The position numbers and the translations under genes are program-made. A model generated the notes under the pieces. The model was given only the letters and a program-made list of their open reading frames with translations. It had not been told where the DNA came from and ran no database searches. From contig JAPTHN010000011.1 of assembly GCA_026936325.1 (NCBI GenBank), forward strand, positions 32,584,629-32,648,628: DNA of 64,000 nt, written 5' to 3'. Of the stretch, positions 60,905-64,000 are shown one piece after another. How positions within the stretch are numbered: the first letter of the stretch is position 1; every line of letters starts with the position of its first letter. Source of the stretch: Platynereis dumerilii (lineage: Eukaryota; Annelida; Polychaeta; Phyllodocida; Nereididae).

Positions 60905-62200
60905 ATTTTTTCACATTTCTCAATGATAGCGTTATTTCGATCGGCTGTAGCTCCGGTCCTAATTAAGTTACAGAGAATCTGAAAACGGATTTGGAAAGAC
61001 CAAATTCTCCTCTAGTTTTCTTTTTCTGAACTTTTTGTCGTAGCTCTGACGGTTTAAAAGATCGCCAGACCCTGAAAATTTCATGTTTTTTGTCAAATTT
61101 TCACAATTTATCATCATTTTGACAAGGAAATAATCATTTTGTTTCAATGAAGCTATTTGAGCATACTCTCATCTTTCGTTCACATAATCCTGCCAAGTTA
61201 TATATGTTTCCATTGAACCGTTTTGGTTCTAGAGTAATTTTAAGTGAAAAACAAAATTTTTTCAGAAATTTCCGAAGTCCACATTTCTGAATTGTACCAT
61301 AATTTCAATCGGCCTTATCTCCGGTCCTAATAAAGTTACAGAGAATCTGAAAATAGATTTGGAAAGGCCAAATTCTTCTCTAATTTCCATATATGAAACA
61401 TTTTGTCGTAGCTCTGACGGTTTAAAAGATCGCCGGACCCTGAAAATTTCATGATTTTTGTCAAATTTTCACAATTTATCAATTTTTTGACAGGGACGGA
61501 ATCATCCTTTTGTGATGAACCTGTCTAGACATATTTCTAACTTCTATTTACATAATCCTGCAAGTTATATATATCCTCATTGAACCGTATTGGTTCTAGA
61601 GTGATTTCCTGTTAAAACTGCATATTTTCAGGAATATCTTAAAGGCCATATTTTTGAGTTGTGCAGTCATTTCAATCCGCTCTATATCCGGTCCTATTTA
61701 AGTTACAGAAAATCTGAAAACAGATTCGGAAAGCACGCTTTCACCTCTAGCTGGCATATTTGAAGATTTTGTCAGAGTTCTGACGGTTAAAAAGATCGCC
61801 GGACCCTGAAAAATTCATGTTTTTTGTCAAATTTTCACAATTTATCATAGTTTTGACAAGGAAATAATCATTTTATTTCAATGAAGCTATCTGAGCGTAT
61901 TGCCATCCTTCGTTTACATAAAACTGGCAAGTTATATATGTTTCCATTAAACCGTTTTGGTTCTAGAGTAATTTTAAGTTAAAAAATACATTTTTTCAGT
62001 AATTTCTGAAGTCAATATTTCTGAATTGTACCATTATTTGAATCAGTCGTATCTCCGGTTCTGAAAAAATAACAGAGAATCTGAAAATAGATTTGGAAAG
62101 CCAAAATTCTGCTCTAGCTTTTATATTTGATTATTTTCTTGTATCATGGGCGGATAAAGAGATCGCCGGACCCTGAAAATTGTATGTTTTCAGAAATTGC
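60905..62200 (+). repeat. 367-bp tandem repeat, four copies
   Basis: The phrase GATCGCCGGACCCTGAAAAT or a near copy recurs at 61060, 61428, 61794 and 62161, giving periods of 368, 366 and 367. Each copy also has TCCGGTCCTAA, TTACAGAGAATCTGAAAA and TTGAACCG-like phrases. A partial fifth copy occurs at 62500-62580, after the first minisatellite. Confidence 0.92.
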
Positions 62201-62303
62201 AGTCATTTCCAAATGTTTTCAGGACTAGAAGTACTTTAGCCAAGAAATTCCTGAAATTCCAATATGAGAACGGTGCCAGTTTCAATCAGCAGTAACTCTA
62301 ATT

Positions 62304-62478
62304 GATGTAACTGGTTGATGTAACTGGTTGATGTAACTGGTTGATGTAACTGGTTGATGTAACTGGTTGATGTACTGGTTCATGTACTGGTTCATGTAAT
62401 GGTTCATGTACTGGTCCATGTACTGGTCAATGTACAGGTCAATGTACTGTCCATGCACTGTCCATGTATTGGTCCATG
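62304..62478 (+). repeat. Minisatellite, TGATGTAACTGGT series
   Basis: Five to six near-identical 13-bp units (TGATGTAACTGGT) are followed by shorter diverged units such as TCATGTACTGGT and CCATGTACTGGT. Confidence 0.9.
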
Positions 62479-62594
62479 TTATTCTCTATATATATATTCA
62501 TGAAGCTCAAATCCTCCTCTTGTTTTCATTCTCTGAATTTTTTCTTGTAACTCTGGCGATTTAAAAGATCCCCTGTCCCTCAGAATATTTTTGA

Positions 62595-62670
62595 GTCAGT
62601 CAGTGTATCAGTCAGTGTATCAGTCAGTGTATCAGTCAGTGTATCAGTCAGTGCATCAGTCAGCGTATGG
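62595..62670 (+). repeat. 12-bp minisatellite, CAGTCAGTGTAT
   Basis: About six units of CAGTCAGTGTAT occur, the last two with single-base changes. All frames stay open across it, giving a spurious short frame. Confidence 0.92.
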
Positions 62671-62993
62671 CCACAAACCGATTGAAATGTTTCAGCAAGG
62701 GTTTATTGCAGGGTTTATCGGTCTGCTGACTATATGTCACATCACGACTAGTCCATGGACAGATAGTTTATATGTACCTTCAAATATCTGTGCACACTAT
62801 GTACATTTTAATTGACATGCAAAATTACAGGCAATAAATTGATATTGCATGTGATATGATTTAGCATGATATTGCAAGTGATATTGTATGTTTAATACAT
62901 TGCATGTAACTTTGCATGTGATACTACATAATATTTCAAGTGATATTTTGTGTGATATTGCATATTACATGTGCAAGACGTGTGCCATTACAT

Positions 62994-63188
62994 TCATGTT
63001 CAAGTTCATGTTCAAGTTCATGTTCAAGTTCATGTTCAAGTTCATGTTCAAGTTCATGTTCAAGTTCATGTTCAAGTTCATGTTCGAGTTCATGTTCGAG
63101 TTCATGTTCGAGTTCATGTTCAAGTTCATGTTCAAGTTCATGTTCAAGTTCATGTTCAAGTTCATGTTCAAGTTCATGTTCATGTCCA
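62994..63188 (+). repeat. 12-bp minisatellite, CAAGTTCATGTT
   Basis: About sixteen units of CAAGTTCATGTT occur; units near 63085-63120 have CGAGTTCATGTT. Because 12 is divisible by 3 and no frame has a stop, long frames appear on both strands (MFKF, ELEH and similar repeats). These are not genes. Confidence 0.97.
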
Positions 63189-63304
63189 ATGTTTTTTCCA
63201 ATGTCAGTTCCAATATCATTTCCAATATCATTTCCAATATCATTTCCGTGTTTTCTCACTTTCATTTCATTGCCAATAATTACTTTGAAAGGTGAAGTTT
63301 TGTC

Positions 63305-63331
63305 ACCGCATCGCGGTTACCCGATTTCTAG
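63305..63331 (+). other. Helitron-type 3' terminus
   Basis: The stem ACCGC/GCGGT with loop ATC lies ten bases upstream of CTAG, and the following bases are TT. This arrangement defines the transposition end of Helitron-class elements. Confidence 0.7.
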
Positions 63332-63344
63332 TTATTATTATTAT

Positions 63345-64000
63345 TAAACTTCACCTATTACATAGGTGAAGTTTCTTGTTTTCGTAAATATTATTATTAT
63401 TATTTTTCCAGACAAAAATTTCTTCAAAAAAATCTCAAAAAAATCACATATGGAGTTTTACATGACCATATTACACTGTAAAAATCGGAATGACCTTGAC
63501 CTATTTTTCAAGGTCACAGGTCACTTCAAAGTCAGTTTTTTCATTTACTTTAAGTAATCATATCTCACAAAATTACAAGCAAATTTCATTTTCCATCTAG
63601 ATTACATTTCTCACATATAAATTACATAATCTGACCCAATTTCAAGAAACTAGGTCAAGGTCACTATTGTACAGGTGCCATTTCACTCTCAGAGGTTTGT
63701 GCACGGGAAGTCAGAATCCGCAAGTCATAGAGTTACATGCATGACACCAAAAGTTGCCCGAATGACATACGCATTGCAGTGACTCACTTTTGTGATGATG
63801 CCATGCTTAGTTTTTGAGTTACGTAATTTTAAAGATTGACCGCGTCGTCAAAACAGGTGACCTTGGGTATCTCACCTTGAAATATCGATTTTAGGCCATA
63901 ACAATGTATAGTGAACCCCCCCAAAGATACCCCTAAAACCCCCATATCCAACTTAAAATTTGACCTTGACCTCATTTTTCAAGGTCATTTGGCTCTTCAA
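63345..64000 (+). mobile_element. Helitron-like element B, clipped by window end
   Basis: It starts with the same palindrome (63346-63374), CTTGTTTTCGTAAATATT and ATT repeats. It then follows element A from 59729 for at least 655 bases with few differences (for example TGACCTTGACCTATTTTTCA and CAAAACAGGTGACCTTGGGT). Fourteen bases (TTATTATTATTATT) separate it from the CTAG of element A, giving a head-to-tail tandem. Confidence 0.85.

Larger units (their letters stand above)
59729..63331 (+). mobile_element. Helitron/Helentron-like non-autonomous element A
   Basis: The 5' end is a palindrome with arms AAACTTCACCTAT (59730-59758), followed by an ATT microsatellite. The 3' end has AGGTGAAGTTTTG (inverse of the 5' end), a hairpin ACCGC-ATC-GCGGT (63305-63317), ten bases, then CTAG (63328-63331). 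A 3' hairpin about ten bases before CTRR is the signature of Helitrons, and subterminal inverted repeats with flanking microsatellites are typical of Helentron-like elements. The interior is four 367-bp repeats and three minisatellites. No Rep/helicase frame is seen. Copy B begins 14 bases later. Confidence 0.72.

Noticed and set aside
62994-63188. Regular short repeats that could suggest a CRISPR array
   Set aside because: The units are 12 bp, contiguous and without unique spacers, and the sequence is eukaryotic.
62888-63347. Open frames of 90-135 codons on both strands rich in MFKF, ELEH or CSSS repeats
   Set aside because: They are translations of the 12-bp CAAGTTCATGTT minisatellite; stop-free frames on both strands are expected from such an array.
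59729-64000. Direct repeats 3.6 kb apart as terminal repeats of an LTR element
   Set aside because: There are no TG...CA ends, no primer-binding site or polypurine tract and no gag/pol-like sequence, and the left element carries its own Helitron-type 3' end before the second copy starts.

Overview
This is repeat-rich, AT-rich animal DNA with no intact host gene that I can support. It contains tRNA-derived SINEs (one with a central block resembling the Meta-SINE domain), LINE reverse-transcriptase fragments of the CR1/L2 and Jockey-like groups, hAT-type miniature elements, a Helitron/Helentron-like tandem pair and many foldback elements. That mix fits a marine invertebrate, most likely an echinoderm or another invertebrate deuterostome; the identification is inference. 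I saw no LTR retrovirus-like element, Polinton, CRISPR array or rRNA gene.

Layout. 1-8.2 kb holds two diverged direct copies of one block (1-4.3 kb and 5.7-8.2 kb). 8.2-11.5 kb is unassigned sequence with one palindromic MITE. 11.56-35.56 kb is a degenerate tandem array of a unit of about 2.7-3.1 kb. Its first unit is split by a 6.03-kb element (13,181-19,210) with TIRs of about 400 bp and an exact 8-bp target duplication. Other insertions in the array are a TA-flanked element (19,636-20,528), a LINE with an inverted 5' end (23,542-25,502) carrying a second TA-flanked element (24,475-25,406), and a LINE 3' end (33,569-34,000).

The last array unit runs into the left arm of a large inverted duplication (about 33.5-38.5 kb). 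Its partner lies at 48.37-51.67 kb and the spacer is about 9.8 kb. Comparing the arms gives clean empty sites: the 995-bp element at 37,150-38,144 and the LINE tail at 33,569-34,000 exist in one arm only, so both came after the duplication. The spacer holds a second hAT MITE, a 1.49-kb long-TIR element, a decayed coding-like patch and a minus-strand L2-like LINE. 51.67-53.35 kb holds a LINE reverse-transcriptase fragment and an element with 156-bp repeats. 53.35-58 kb is largely unassigned.

From 59.73 kb to the end lies a Helitron-like element of 3.6 kb (5' palindrome, 367-bp repeats, three minisatellites, 3' hairpin plus CTAG), followed 14 bp later by the start of a second copy. The window is best read as layered insertions whose relative order can be recovered from nesting, target duplications and paired empty sites. 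The most unusual items are the 6-kb long-TIR element, the TA-flanked elements that repeat their terminal motif internally, and a short open frame recurring in the tandem unit whose identity I do not recognise.
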